Numbered from the stretch's first letter, positions 17,837 through 25,512 are shown. The stretch: DNA of 44,990 nt from Colwellia sp. 39_35_sub15_T18 (GCA_002162675.1 MAAE01000035.1:1-44990); one strand, 5' to 3'. The notes: generated by a model not told the origin, from the letters alone. Made by a program: numbers and translations.

Positions 17837-18121
17837 TTATTTAATAATTACCACACTTGAAGCTTCTGAAACTGTTTTTGCATCTGCCCGTTCGATAATT
17901 TTTAATAATGTCGTTTGAATAGTTTCGTCTTTTCTGACATCACCCTTACTGGAAAATTTTTGCTCTTGCACGACAGCACCTTCTTCTGAGATAAAACCAA
18001 CCACCACTTCAGTTGCCAAATCAGTTGATGTGCCAAAATAGTTAAGTGATATTTGAGGGTAACCCTGAAAGCCTTTTTTAACTCTTTTTGCTATACGTTT
18101 TGTCGATTTATCTAAATTCAT
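17837..18121 (-). CDS. uncharacterised small protein
   Basis: About 94 residues from the ATG at 18121 (MNLDKSTKRIAKRVKKGFQG). The open frame reaches a GTG at 18151, but that part overlaps the attC-like spacer. It is basic at the N-terminus and then mixed alpha/beta (ISLNYFGTSTDLATEVVVGF; ETIQTTLLKIIERADAKTV). No signal peptide or membrane segment is seen. I do not recognise a family. It precedes the CWC gene by 25 bases and may share its transcript. Confidence 0.6.
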   Translation of the reverse strand: MNLDKSTKRIAKRVKKGFQGYPQISLNYFGTSTDLATEVVVGFISEEGAVVQEQKFSSKGDVRKDETIQTTLLKIIERADAKTVSEASSVVIIK

Positions 18122-18151
18122 AATAGGTATCCAGAAGAAATATGATGCCAC

Positions 18152-18235
18152 AATAAGTTGGCTAAATATAAGTTGGCTAAAATTGTTGATGAACTAAAAA
18201 AAGCCAACTGTTTAGTGTCCGTTTGAACAAATTGT
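18152..18235 (-). repeat. attC-like imperfect inverted repeat (site C)
   Basis: AGTTGGCT at 18171-18178 pairs perfectly with AGCCAACT at 18202-18209. A second AGTTGGCT lies at 18156-18163, so the outer arm is tandemly duplicated. On the minus strand the site starts TTGTTCAAACGGACACTAA, close to the start of site F. It is directly 3' of the gene at 18241. Confidence 0.55.
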
Positions 18236-18240
18236 ATGGT

Positions 18241-18630
18241 TTAAAGCTTAATAACGGCTAGTATGTTTTCGTCGTTATCATCCATACTTCGCAGCTTATC
18301 TCCTTCAACACTATGAATATTTGTAGTGTAATAATCTAGACTATATTCAATATTTAACGAAAAGTATAAGCTTTGTTTAAGATGAACTTTTATTGCCTTT
18401 TCTATTTCAGCACTTAAGTTATGGGTAAATACTTTATCTCGATGAGGTTTTGTTAATAACGATACGGTAATGAGTATATGAGAGTATTTATATTGAGAAC
18501 AAGGATAAGCTCTTGATTTGCATTCACCTGCGCTCAGGTCATTTTTATTAATGATTTTTTCTACAGCATCAAATATTTTGTTGATATCTATATCTAAATT
18601 ATCAGAATATTTAATTTCTACATGAGGCAT
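18241..18630 (-). CDS. 5-carboxymethyl-2-hydroxymuconate isomerase (CHMI)-like protein
   Basis: A 129-residue tautomerase-superfamily protein. The N-terminal MPHVEIKYSDNLD with Pro2 is the mark of the superfamily, because the free proline is the catalytic base. The YKYSHILITVSLLTKPHRDKVFTHNLSAEI segment matches CHMI. No other gene of homoprotocatechuate degradation is nearby, so a role in that pathway is doubtful. It is 32 bases downstream of the P-loop kinase-like gene. Confidence 0.8.
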   Translation of the reverse strand: MPHVEIKYSDNLDIDINKIFDAVEKIINKNDLSAGECKSRAYPCSQYKYSHILITVSLLTKPHRDKVFTHNLSAEIEKAIKVHLKQSLYFSLNIEYSLDYYTTNIHSVEGDKLRSMDDNDENILAVIKL

Positions 18631-18662
18631 AGGTGTACAGTCCTTTAGCTTATTATTGCTTG

Positions 18663-19217
18663 TTATTTTGCATTACTTCTTAACCAGTTACCAATTAAAC
18701 GTGCACACGCTTGAACAGAAATAACATCTTTAATTGATAAATTACAATGTCCTCGGACTTGCTTTGCAGTCTCAATATATATGTCCCTAAAATGGTCGTC
18801 GTAATTAAGCAAATATCTAGAAAGTGAATTTAATGAATCAGGTGTTAGGTTATAAGCATTTCTTTGGATCACCCGAGATAGGCATATTTCCATTGGCTGA
18901 TCCAATAAAATAACATAATCTATTAATGAGGAAATTGAATCACGCCCTTTTCCAAAGGGCTCTTCTAGAAAAATATATTGACTATCGCTACTGCTAATAA
19001 GTTTACTAAGCGCATTAACCAATTTAGGCGTTTGAATTTCTGACACTCTTGCCCCATTTTCAAACCATTTTTTCATGTTTTTTGGATAAGTGTTGTGCAC
19101 AACAAAATCATCAAAGAACAAATTAGGGCATTCAAATTCATCCGATAACTTACGAACTAATGTGGTTTTTCCGCAACCAGAAACTCCACTTATAGCTATA
19201 ACTTTAACGCGACTCAT
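18663..19217 (-). CDS. P-loop NTPase, uridine kinase-like
   Basis: A 184-residue single-domain P-loop protein. Walker A GVSGCGKTTL is at 11-20. NLFFDDFVVH at about 32-41 resembles the substrate aspartate strand of nucleoside kinases. YVILLDQPMEICLSRVIQRNA (about 87-107) is the strand plus LID-like arginine region. The substrate is not known. The ATG at 19217 has a weak ribosome site (GGGGCTATAA). It is co-oriented with the CHMI-like gene and probably shares its transcript. Confidence 0.75.
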   Translation of the reverse strand: MSRVKVIAISGVSGCGKTTLVRKLSDEFECPNLFFDDFVVHNTYPKNMKKWFENGARVSEIQTPKLVNALSKLISSSDSQYIFLEEPFGKGRDSISSLIDYVILLDQPMEICLSRVIQRNAYNLTPDSLNSLSRYLLNYDDHFRDIYIETAKQVRGHCNLSIKDVISVQACARLIGNWLRSNAK

Positions 19218-19280
19218 TTATAGCCCCAATGCCTGATTGTAATTAACGCTATCACATCGTTTTAGTTCTTGTTTAATTTC

Positions 19281-19640
19281 TTATGCGCTAATTTTGCACC
19301 AAACAGCTAATTCATTACCGCTTGGCTCTGTGAAGTGAAAGCGACTACCACCAGGGAATGAAAAGATAGCTTTTGTTATTTTTCCACCCGATAATTCAAT
19401 ATTTTCTTGTGTTTTTTCAAGGTTGTGACTAAGTAAAACAAGAAGAGCCGAGCCATTACAGGCTGTTGATACTAAATCAGATTTGTAAAAACCACCATCA
19501 ATACCTTGATCAGAAAAAGCAGTATAATCTGGGCCAAAATCTTCAAATGACCAACCAAAAGCTTTTTGAAAGAATAGTTTTGTAGCAGGAATATTTTTAG
19601 CTGGAAATTCTACATAGTTCAATTTTTCATGCTGAGTCAT
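19281..19640 (-). CDS. VOC family (glyoxalase/bleomycin resistance) protein
   Basis: A protein of about 119 residues with one vicinal-oxygen-chelate module pair. It starts NYVEFPAKNIPATKLFFQKAFGWSFEDFGPDYTAF, which is the typical VOC motif, and ends FHFTEPSGNELAVW, with the C-terminal Glu ligand. Metal site His is not obvious, so it may not be an enzyme. The open frame begins with TTG at 19646, but an ATG at 19640 is as likely. An AAGGAG site serves either. It starts just past core-like GCTAAGC of attC-like site B. Confidence 0.82.
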   Translation of the reverse strand: MTQHEKLNYVEFPAKNIPATKLFFQKAFGWSFEDFGPDYTAFSDQGIDGGFYKSDLVSTACNGSALLVLLSHNLEKTQENIELSGGKITKAIFSFPGGSRFHFTEPSGNELAVWCKISA

Positions 19641-19659
19641 CGACAATATTCTCCTTGGT

Positions 19660-19752
19660 GCTTAGCCTCAATAAGAGGCAAGTAATAGTTGCTTAAAATA
19701 AACGATGAAGGAGCAAAAGCCAACTATTATTTGTCCTGTTAATTGTTTGTTA
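19660..19752 (-). repeat. attC-like imperfect inverted repeat (site B, best example)
   Basis: On the minus strand the site begins inside the relE stop with TAACAAACAATTAACAGGAC. Arms AAGCCAACTATT (19717-19728) and AATAGTTGCTT (19684-19694) pair fully except for one bulged base, as in attC. The outer arms continue TTTGTCC/GGCAAG with mismatches. The far end is GCTAAGC (19660-19666), one mismatch from the GTTRRRY core. The next gene starts 20 bases later after AAGGAG. Its loop motif GGAGCAAAAGCCAACT also occurs, nearly identical, in site A. Confidence 0.65.
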
Positions 19753-20013
19753 GTTGCTATTGTACACTTGAGACCTATGAGCTACTTTAATAACGTTTAC
19801 AACTAGCAGGCCATCCTTTATCTCATATACTATTCGATATAACCCTTGCCGCACTCTATAACTTTCTTTAGCTGATAACTTTATACAACCTTCACCGCGC
19901 GGATTTTCAGATAGAGAATATATTTTACTTAAAATCTTTTGTATATCGTTTTTCGGTATAACTCGTAAATCTTTAGCCACAGACTTTTTAAAAGTAATTT
20001 TATATTTTGCCAT
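19750..20013 (-). CDS. RelE/ParE family toxin
   Basis: An 87-residue toxin of the RelE/ParE superfamily. The pattern is YKITFKKSVAKDLRVIPKNDIQKIL, then GCIKLSAKESYRVRQGLYRIVYEI, then VINVIKVAHRSQVY. RelE members cleave mRNA on the ribosome, and ParE members poison gyrase. Which one this is cannot be told by eye. It overlaps the antitoxin gene by 14 bases, the usual coupled order of antitoxin first. It lies in a one-operon cassette between attC-like sites B and A. Confidence 0.85.
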   Translation of the reverse strand: MAKYKITFKKSVAKDLRVIPKNDIQKILSKIYSLSENPRGEGCIKLSAKESYRVRQGLYRIVYEIKDGLLVVNVIKVAHRSQVYNSN

Positions 20014-20233
20014 GTGACTTCAAATCGTTTAGCAGGTCTTCATAAGATATTTCAGGTTCGTTCGCTCTTTCTGATACAGCGGCCAAATCTTCTTGGTCTT
20101 CACGCATTAATAATCGAACAGCTTCATCTATTAGCTCAGAAATTGATAGGTGTGCAGAGGCTGCGCGCATTTTTAAAGCTTGATGTATGCCTGGTTCAAA
20201 ATAAACAGTCGAACGTTTAGATAAGTTACTCAT
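20000..20233 (-). CDS. ribbon-helix-helix antitoxin of the RelE-like pair
   Basis: A 77-residue protein. The N-terminal STVYFEPGIHQALKMRAASAHLSISELIDEAVRLLM (about 8-43) is a CopG/Arc ribbon-helix-helix DNA-binding domain. The acidic C-terminal tail (EPEISYEDLLNDLKSHGK) would wrap and neutralise the toxin. Such antitoxins usually repress their own operon. The ATG at 20233 is preceded by a GGAGCTATTACC ribosome site. Confidence 0.85.
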   Translation of the reverse strand: MSNLSKRSTVYFEPGIHQALKMRAASAHLSISELIDEAVRLLMREDQEDLAAVSERANEPEISYEDLLNDLKSHGKI

Positions 20234-20257
20234 GGTAATAGCTCCATATATTTAATA

Positions 20258-20332
20258 ACAACATTATAGTGCTACAACGTTATAGTGTCACTGTGCATCT
20301 AGGAGCAAAAACCAATTGTTTTTTGTTATGCT
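20258..20332 (-). repeat. attC-like degenerate element (site A)
   Basis: On the minus strand it starts GCATAACAAAAAACAATTGG (one mismatch to RYYYAAC) and ends in TTGTTATT near 20252. The outer 7-bp arms ATAACAA/TTGTTAT pair, but inner pairing is poor. The loop-side motif GGAGCAAAAACCAATT on the plus strand (20302-20317) matches site B in 14 of 16 bases. It lies 3' of the gene at 20333. Confidence 0.4.
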
Positions 20333-20773
20333 TTATTGCTTGTTATATTTTTTTACTATCAATGATGCCAAATAAAATAATGTTAAGAATAAAACTAAAG
20401 GAGTTATTCTCTTGTAAATTACATTCATATAAGTATCCATACCAGACAAAATAACATCAAATACAGGTAGTTTAGGCAATATTCCAAACTGAAAAAAAGA
20501 AATAGTAAGCACAGTGTATATGTATAACCGAGTGTAATTTAAATTATTCACAATAATAGCTGCAAGCATTGAAATAGGTAACAGCAGCGGCACCATAAAC
20601 CAACCTGATATTAGGGCTAATCCCCAGCCATCATGATAATTTGTAGCAACGAAATCTAATACACTTGAATTAATTAAAATGTTTGTCCATTTACTATTAT
20701 CAATAAAAAGCCAATTACCGTGTATTAATATAGATGTTGCACCTCCTAATATTAGAACTACGAATACTTTCAC
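20333..20773 (-). CDS. uncharacterised four-helix membrane protein
   Basis: A 146-residue protein with about four hydrophobic segments (about 3-19, 50-75, 80-100 and 122-142). It is not recognised. The first segment could be a signal anchor. The Lys/Arg-rich C-terminus IVKKYNKQ suggests a cytoplasmic end. It is the right-most gene of the accessory block, 188 bases from mnmE, and that spacer shows nothing I can name. Confidence 0.65.
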   Translation of the reverse strand: MKVFVVLILGGATSILIHGNWLFIDNSKWTNILINSSVLDFVATNYHDGWGLALISGWFMVPLLLPISMLAAIIVNNLNYTRLYIYTVLTISFFQFGILPKLPVFDVILSGMDTYMNVIYKRITPLVLFLTLFYLASLIVKKYNKQ

Positions 20774-20961
20774 AGCAATCCTTTAAAAAATATAACAGCT
20801 TATTTGATGGTCAAAATCCCTTATTTATACAACACAACTTATCTTTATTCTTACTGCATATCAAAGATTTATTTTTATCTATAAAAGAAATTGAGATAGA
20901 GGAGTGGAAAGTCCCGTTTTCTTTGCAGAAGCGTGATTTTACAGAGACATTAATTAGATAA

Positions 20962-22377
20962 TTACTTACCAATACAAAAAGAGCTAAAAATTTTACTCAG
21001 TAAATCATCACTAGTGAATTCACCCGTTATTTGATCTAATTCTTGTTGGCATAGACGTAACTCTTCAGCCAGTATTTCGCCAGCAACATAAGACTCTAGT
21101 TGCTCTAAACCAATAATTAAATGCTGATGGGTGTTGTCTAAAGCCACTAAATGACGTCTTCTAGCCATAAAGCCGCCTTCGGTACTACCACTGTAACCCA
21201 TAATGGCTTTTAGGTGCTCTTTTAGTGCTTCTACGCCATTACCTGTTTTGGCTGATAAGGTTACTATGGTGTGTGTTGTTTGTTCATTATCGGTAAATTC
21301 TGTGCAGCCAAATTTATTGGGACTGATTGCTTGATTAAGGTCGGCTTTATTTCTTATTAACGTTAGACCAATATTCTTTGGCAGTTTTTCAAAAAACTCA
21401 GGGTAGTAATCTTTTATCTCTTGCTCGTCTTCCAGCACACTATGATTTTCACTCGCATCAACCATGAGTAATACTCGGTCGGCTTGTTTTATTTCTTGCC
21501 AAGCTCGCGCTATGCCTATTTGTTCAACTTTATCATCACTTTCACGCAGGCCAGCGGTGTCTATGATATGTAATGGCATACCGTCAATATGAATCTGTTC
21601 TGCTAAAACATCACGGGTAGTACCGGCAATGTCGGTAACTATGGCGCTTTCTTTGCCACTTAAGGCATTTAATAAGCTAGATTTTCCTGCATTGGGACGC
21701 CCTGCAATAACAACTCGCATGCCTTCACGTATGATACTGCCTTGTTGTGCTTGTTTACGAACGCTTTCAACTTGGCTGATAATGTTTTTTAGATCGGTAA
21801 CTATTTTTTTGTCGGCAAGAAAGTCTATTTCTTCTTCAGGAAAATCAATGGCAGCTTCAACGTACATGCGCAAATGAATGATGCTTGCTACCATTTCATG
21901 CACTAATTTGGAAAAATCACCTTGCAGAGAGTGCAGGGCAGAGCGGGCTGCTTGTTCTGAACTTGAATTAATTAAATCAGCTATTGCTTCTGCTTGAGTT
22001 AAGTCGAGTTTGTCATTTAAAAAAGCTTGTTCGCTAAACTCGCCTGGTTTAGCCATGATTACCTTTGGTAAAGCTAAAATAGCTTTAAGTAGCATGTCTA
22101 AAATAACGGGCCCGCCATGGCCTTGAAATTCAATAACATCTTCACCGGTAAATGAGTTAGGCGCTTGAAAGAAAAGTGCTATACCTTGATCTAATACTTT
22201 GCTGTCCGCATCGATAAAAGGCAAATATTCAGCTTTTCTTATTTCTGGTACTTTACCTAAAATAGCCTGAGCAACATTTTTGGCTTCAGGCCCTGAAACA
22301 CGAATGATTCCAACACCACCACGACCAGGAGCTGTTGCTTGTGCGGCGATTGTAGTTTGCTTGGAAAAAGAATTCAT
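20962..22377 (-). CDS. mnmE: tRNA modification GTPase MnmE
   Basis: A 471-residue GTPase (TrmE) that with MnmG modifies wobble U34 of tRNA. The N-terminal formyl-THF-binding domain starts [21 protein letters not shown]. The G domain has GRPNAGKS (226-233), IAGTTRD, DTAG (273-276) and NKAD (342-345). The C-terminal CIGK (468-471) gives the essential cysteine. Length is normal. It is the first conserved gene after the accessory block. The companion mnmG is on the other side of oriC. Confidence 0.98.
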   Translation of the reverse strand: MNSFSKQTTIAAQATAPGRGGVGIIRVSGPEAKNVAQAILGKVPEIRKAEYLPFIDADSKVLDQGIALFFQAPNSFTGEDVIEFQGHGGPVILDMLLKAILALPKVIMAKPGEFSEQAFLNDKLDLTQAEAIADLINSSSEQAARSALHSLQGDFSKLVHEMVASIIHLRMYVEAAIDFPEEEIDFLADKKIVTDLKNIISQVESVRKQAQQGSIIREGMRVVIAGRPNAGKSSLLNALSGKESAIVTDIAGTTRDVLAEQIHIDGMPLHIIDTAGLRESDDKVEQIGIARAWQEIKQADRVLLMVDASENHSVLEDEQEIKDYYPEFFEKLPKNIGLTLIRNKADLNQAISPNKFGCTEFTDNEQTTHTIVTLSAKTGNGVEALKEHLKAIMGYSGSTEGGFMARRRHLVALDNTHQHLIIGLEQLESYVAGEILAEELRLCQQELDQITGEFTSDDLLSKIFSSFCIGK

Positions 22378-22437
22378 TTATATACTCAATTATTTTTGCT
22401 GATAAATTATATTTTACTATAAACACCTAAAAACATA

Positions 22438-22471
22438 AAAGGCGACACCTATATTAATAAGTATCGCCTTT
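22438..22471 (-). terminator. rho-independent terminator after yidC
   Basis: AAAGGCGA (22438-22445) pairs with TCGCCTTT (22464-22471), with partly paired loop sequence. On the minus strand the stem is followed by TTTATGTTTTT, and on the plus strand by ATCTTTTTTG, so it can work both ways. It ends the rpmH-rnpA-yidD-yidC unit before mnmE. Confidence 0.75.
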
Positions 22472-22547
22472 ATCTTTTTTGTAGATGGACTATATTCGCA
22501 AGTATTTTCTTTTACTAAAGCGCGATTAAAATCTCTTCTACTAACTA

Positions 22548-24182
22548 TTACTTAGCTTTTGCTAATTTTTGTTTTTCAATGCCGCTGAAAATTATTTTCA
22601 TTTGTACAATTGAAATTAAGTTACTGACAAGCCAGTAAAGTACTAAGCCCGATGGGAACCATGCCATAAAGATTGAGAATACTACCGGCATGTATTGCAT
22701 TATTTTTTGTTGCATAGGATCTTGCACTGTCATCGGCTGCATTTTCTGCATAACAAACATACTGATACCCATGAGTACAGGCAGTACAAAGAAAGGGTCC
22801 ATCGCTGATAAATCTTGTATCCAGAAAACAAATGGCGCATGACGTAATTCAACACTTTCTAAAAATACCCAGTAAAGCGCTAAGAAAATTGGCATTTGTA
22901 GTATTAATGGTAAGCAACCGCCAGCAGGGTTTACTTTTTCTTTACGGTACATTTCCATAGTGGCTTGAGACATTTTTTGTCTATCATCACCAAAACGCTC
23001 TTTTAGCTGTGCCATTTTAGGCGCTAAATCACGCATTTTTGCCATTGAGGTATATTGCGCTTTGGTTAGTGGGTACATACCACCTTTAACAATTAAGGTG
23101 ATAATAATAATAGCGACACCCCAGTTAATAACAAAACTTTGAATAGTGAGTAGTAACCAAAATAGTGGTTTACTGATCATCCATAAAAAGCCGTAATCTA
23201 TGGTCAAACCTAAATTATCAGCAATTTCGTCAAGTACGTATTGATCTTTTGGACCGACGTAGAAAATAGCTGAGGTAGACCCTTGTTGGCCAGCATCAAC
23301 CGTTATAGCGGGTGCTTTAAAACCAATAACGGCTTCTTGGTTATTGCTATAGCTGGTATAAAGTTGATTGTTTTCTGTTGCGCTTGGTACCCAAGCAGAA
23401 ACAAAATAGTGCTCAAGCATGGCAACCCAGCCACCCAGTGTTGTTTTGCTTAAATTCGCTTCGGCTATATCGTCAAAGTCGTATTTTTCATAGCGATCTT
23501 CAGTAGTAGAGAAAGCGGCACCACGGTAGGTTGGTAACATACCCATTGAAGTATCAGTTAGTGTTGACTGCTTAAGCTGACCGTACATTTGTACAGAAAT
23601 ACTATTGCTGGTGTTGTTATTGATTAGGTAATCAACACCAACGCTGTAACCGCCGGCACTAAATGAAAAACGTTTAGTTACCGCTAAGCCGTTATCGTCT
23701 TGAAAGGTTAAATCTACGGTGAGGTCATCGCCATTTAATTCATAGCTACTTTGCACGCTACTATAAATAGGACGGCCTTTAATAACTCTATCAACGCCGT
23801 TAGCACCCGTTAAGCCAGATTGAGCAACATATTTTTGATTACCGTTTTGCATAATGGTAAAGGGAATACCGTTACCTTGCTCAGTATTAAATTCTATTAA
23901 TTTTGCTTCAACAATATCGCCACCTTGGGTGTTAATTTTAATAATTAAAGTATCTGTGGTTACTGTGATTAACTTTGCACCCACAGCTAAGGTTTTAGTC
24001 ATTGGCGCTTGTGCATCAGTAGATTCAGGCACAAAATCAGCATCACTAGCTTGTTCAAGGCTGGTATTTTGGCTAACGGGAGCTTGTTCAACTGCTGGAG
24101 CATTTTCTAATTGCCACTGACTAAAAAGTAAGTAAGTAACAACCATAAGCCCAATAAATAGCAGACTGCGTTGAGATTCCAT
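22548..24182 (-). CDS. yidC: membrane protein insertase YidC
   Basis: A 544-residue inner-membrane insertase of the Oxa1 family. The first segment (LLFIGLMVVTYLLFSQW, about 7-23) anchors a long periplasmic beta domain (about 60-325). The conserved core begins at about 345 with further membrane segments, including PAGGCLPLILQMPIFLALYWVF (the family signature). The C-terminal LVLYWLVSNLISIVQMKII is present. It acts with SecYEG and alone. It lies 152 bases after yidD, in the conserved rpmH-rnpA-yidD-yidC order. Confidence 0.98.
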   Translation of the reverse strand: MESQRSLLFIGLMVVTYLLFSQWQLENAPAVEQAPVSQNTSLEQASDADFVPESTDAQAPMTKTLAVGAKLITVTTDTLIIKINTQGGDIVEAKLIEFNTEQGNGIPFTIMQNGNQKYVAQSGLTGANGVDRVIKGRPIYSSVQSSYELNGDDLTVDLTFQDDNGLAVTKRFSFSAGGYSVGVDYLINNNTSNSISVQMYGQLKQSTLTDTSMGMLPTYRGAAFSTTEDRYEKYDFDDIAEANLSKTTLGGWVAMLEHYFVSAWVPSATENNQLYTSYSNNQEAVIGFKAPAITVDAGQQGSTSAIFYVGPKDQYVLDEIADNLGLTIDYGFLWMISKPLFWLLLTIQSFVINWGVAIIIITLIVKGGMYPLTKAQYTSMAKMRDLAPKMAQLKERFGDDRQKMSQATMEMYRKEKVNPAGGCLPLILQMPIFLALYWVFLESVELRHAPFVFWIQDLSAMDPFFVLPVLMGISMFVMQKMQPMTVQDPMQQKIMQYMPVVFSIFMAWFPSGLVLYWLVSNLISIVQMKIIFSGIEKQKLAKAK

Positions 24183-24244
24183 AAGATTTATTTCTCTTGT
24201 TTTTTGTTGGTAGAAGGTTATTTTCTTCTACATAAAAATTATTT

Positions 24245-24292
24245 GCGTGGCATTTTAATATACGTTAGCGAGTTAACCAACCACCTTTTAAG
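24245..24292 (-). pseudogene. degenerate duplicate of the yidD 3' part
   Basis: The 16-mer CATTTTAATATACGTT at 24251-24266 is repeated exactly at 24393-24408 inside yidD, and flanking bases stay similar for about 45 positions. On the minus strand the copy reads LKGGWLTR, stop, RILKCHA, against [16 protein letters not shown] in yidD. It is a broken piece of a yidD-like coding sequence between yidD and yidC. Confidence 0.7.
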
Positions 24293-24334
24293 TTATGTAG
24301 ACTAAAATCTAATATTATTGCGATAGCACAAGTT

Positions 24335-24583
24335 TTATTGGTCTTTTTTTATCGGTGGTACGGGATCATCACCCCCTGCATGTAGCGGATGACATTTTAA
24401 TATACGTTTACTTGCTAACCAAGTCCCTTTTATTACCCCAAAACGATTTATTGCTTCACTGGCATAAGTAGAGCAGGTTGGATTAAATCGACAATTTGAG
24501 CCTAACATAGGACTAATAAAACGTTGATAGCCTTTAATAAAAGCTATGGCTAGCTTTTGTGGCGTTGAATTATTTTTCGCCAT
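24335..24583 (-). CDS. yidD: membrane protein insertion efficiency factor YidD
   Basis: An 82-residue small protein. Family marks are [27 protein letters not shown] (about 20-46) with conserved cysteines, and [18 protein letters not shown] near the C-terminus. It helps YidC-dependent insertion in an unclear way. It overlaps the end of rnpA by 34 bases, typical for this pair. A broken copy of its 3' end follows at 24245. Confidence 0.95.
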   Translation of the reverse strand: MAKNNSTPQKLAIAFIKGYQRFISPMLGSNCRFNPTCSTYASEAINRFGVIKGTWLASKRILKCHPLHAGGDDPVPPIKKDQ

Positions 24584-24933
24584 ATTTTTGTCAATTCTTG
24601 GTTGATTTCTGTATTGTCGAGTTGATCAATGCCTGACTTTACCATAACCACCATATCGATAGCAGGTAATTTATGCTGATTTAAGCGAAAGCTTTCTCTA
24701 ACAATTCTTTTAATGCGATTTCGTTGTACGGCGAGTTTTACACGTTTTTTGGCTATAGCTAAGCCAAGACGATTATTTTTGCAAGCATCATCAGATAAAG
24801 TTGTTGGGGTAATTAGTATAGTAAAGTGGCGAGAGCCAAATCGGATAGGTTTTTTAAATACAGATTGAAAGTGACCGGGAGTCAACAAACGTGACTCCCG
24901 ATTAAATTCATAAGTAACCTGATTGGTTACCAT
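24550..24933 (-). CDS. rnpA: ribonuclease P protein component
   Basis: A 127-residue basic protein that joins the catalytic RNase P RNA to process tRNA 5' ends. [17 protein letters not shown] is the N-terminal signature. [30 protein letters not shown] (about 54-83) is the conserved RNR-containing RNA-binding motif. The ATG at 24933 has a weak ribosome site. It lies between rpmH and yidD, as in nearly all bacteria. Confidence 0.97.
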   Translation of the reverse strand: MVTNQVTYEFNRESRLLTPGHFQSVFKKPIRFGSRHFTILITPTTLSDDACKNNRLGLAIAKKRVKLAVQRNRIKRIVRESFRLNQHKLPAIDMVVMVKSGIDQLDNTEINQELTKIWRKIIQRHKS

Positions 24934-24969
24934 CTTAATTCTAATTTCTTAGTAAAAGAAGAGTTAAGA

Positions 24970-25104
24970 TTAAGCACTAAGGCTTGCACGGCCTTTGGCA
25001 CGGCGACGAGCTATAACAGCACGGCCATTTTTAGTTGCCATACGAGCACGGAATCCGTGGTTACGCTTACGCTTTAATACGCTAGGTTGAAATGTTCTTT
25101 TCAT
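24970..25104 (-). CDS. rpmH: 50S ribosomal protein L34
   Basis: The classic 44-residue L34: [20 protein letters not shown], then a basic tail ending [10 protein letters not shown]. The open frame extends 17 codons upstream to 25155, but the ATG at 25104 gives the universal L34 start. A very good promoter lies at 25179-25207. It heads the rpmH-rnpA-yidD-yidC unit and is divergent from dnaA. Confidence 0.98.
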   Translation of the reverse strand: MKRTFQPSVLKRKRNHGFRARMATKNGRAVIARRRAKGRASLSA

Positions 25105-25178
25105 TACGCTAATCCGTCGGTTGTTGTTGCCCTGACAAAAAAGCCAATAGAGCATACAGGTCTAAAAAAAGAGGGCGA

Positions 25179-25207
25179 ATTCTAATGCTTACTAAGGACA
25201 TTGTCAA
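25179..25207 (-). promoter_or_regulatory. rpmH promoter (sigma-70)
   Basis: On the minus strand a consensus -35 TTGACA (25207-25202) and a -10 TAGAAT (25184-25179) are separated by exactly 17 bases. Transcription would start near 25172, about 68 bases before the rpmH ATG. This is the best promoter match I found in the window. Confidence 0.75.
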
Positions 25208-25234
25208 TATATTATCAAAGCTTATTTAATAAAT

Positions 25235-25339
25235 GATCCTATTTAGATCGTTATGATCGCACTATGGATCTTAAAAAGGGATCGTTAATATCCACAGTTT
25301 TGCTATTTCTTTTGTTTAACTGTTTATAAAGGTGTGATC
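25235..25339. promoter_or_regulatory. GATC (Dam site) cluster upstream of dnaA, with a near-consensus DnaA box
   Basis: Six GATC sites lie at 25235, 25246, 25255, 25267, 25280 and 25336, five of them within 49 bases. ATATCCACA at 25288-25296 is one mismatch from a DnaA box. The whole rpmH-dnaA gap (25105-25667) is AT-rich and contains no gene. The cluster may serve SeqA-type timing of dnaA expression, or reflect a second or ancestral origin. Confidence 0.55.
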
Positions 25340-25483
25340 TTCTCATTGATTATTTTAATAATTAATTAAACTATCAATCATTTTTTAGCATTAATTCATT
25401 CTAAAAAAGTAACTAATGTGTCATATTTACAATGTGTTAGCCTATTTGTGATAAAAATACTTAATAATAGTTAAAAGTCAATA

Positions 25484-25512
25484 TTGCACTTGTGGATAAG
25501 TATAGAGATAAT
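25484..25512 (+). promoter_or_regulatory. candidate dnaA promoter with an embedded DnaA box
   Basis: A -35 TTGCAC (25484-25489) and a -10 GATAAT (25507-25512) have a 17-base spacer. A perfect DnaA box TGTGGATAA (25491-25499) lies inside that spacer. Bound DnaA would block polymerase, so this fits the known autoregulation of dnaA. The leader to the dnaA start would be about 150 bases. Confidence 0.6.

Noticed and set aside
19218..19280. Short spacer with AATTAAAC/GTTAATT arms
   Set aside because: Short arms and AT-rich sequence. Pairing could easily be chance.
20734..20961. Plus-strand open frame between the membrane protein and mnmE
   Set aside because: AT-rich composition, no ribosome site and no family pattern. 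It overlaps the start of the opposite gene.
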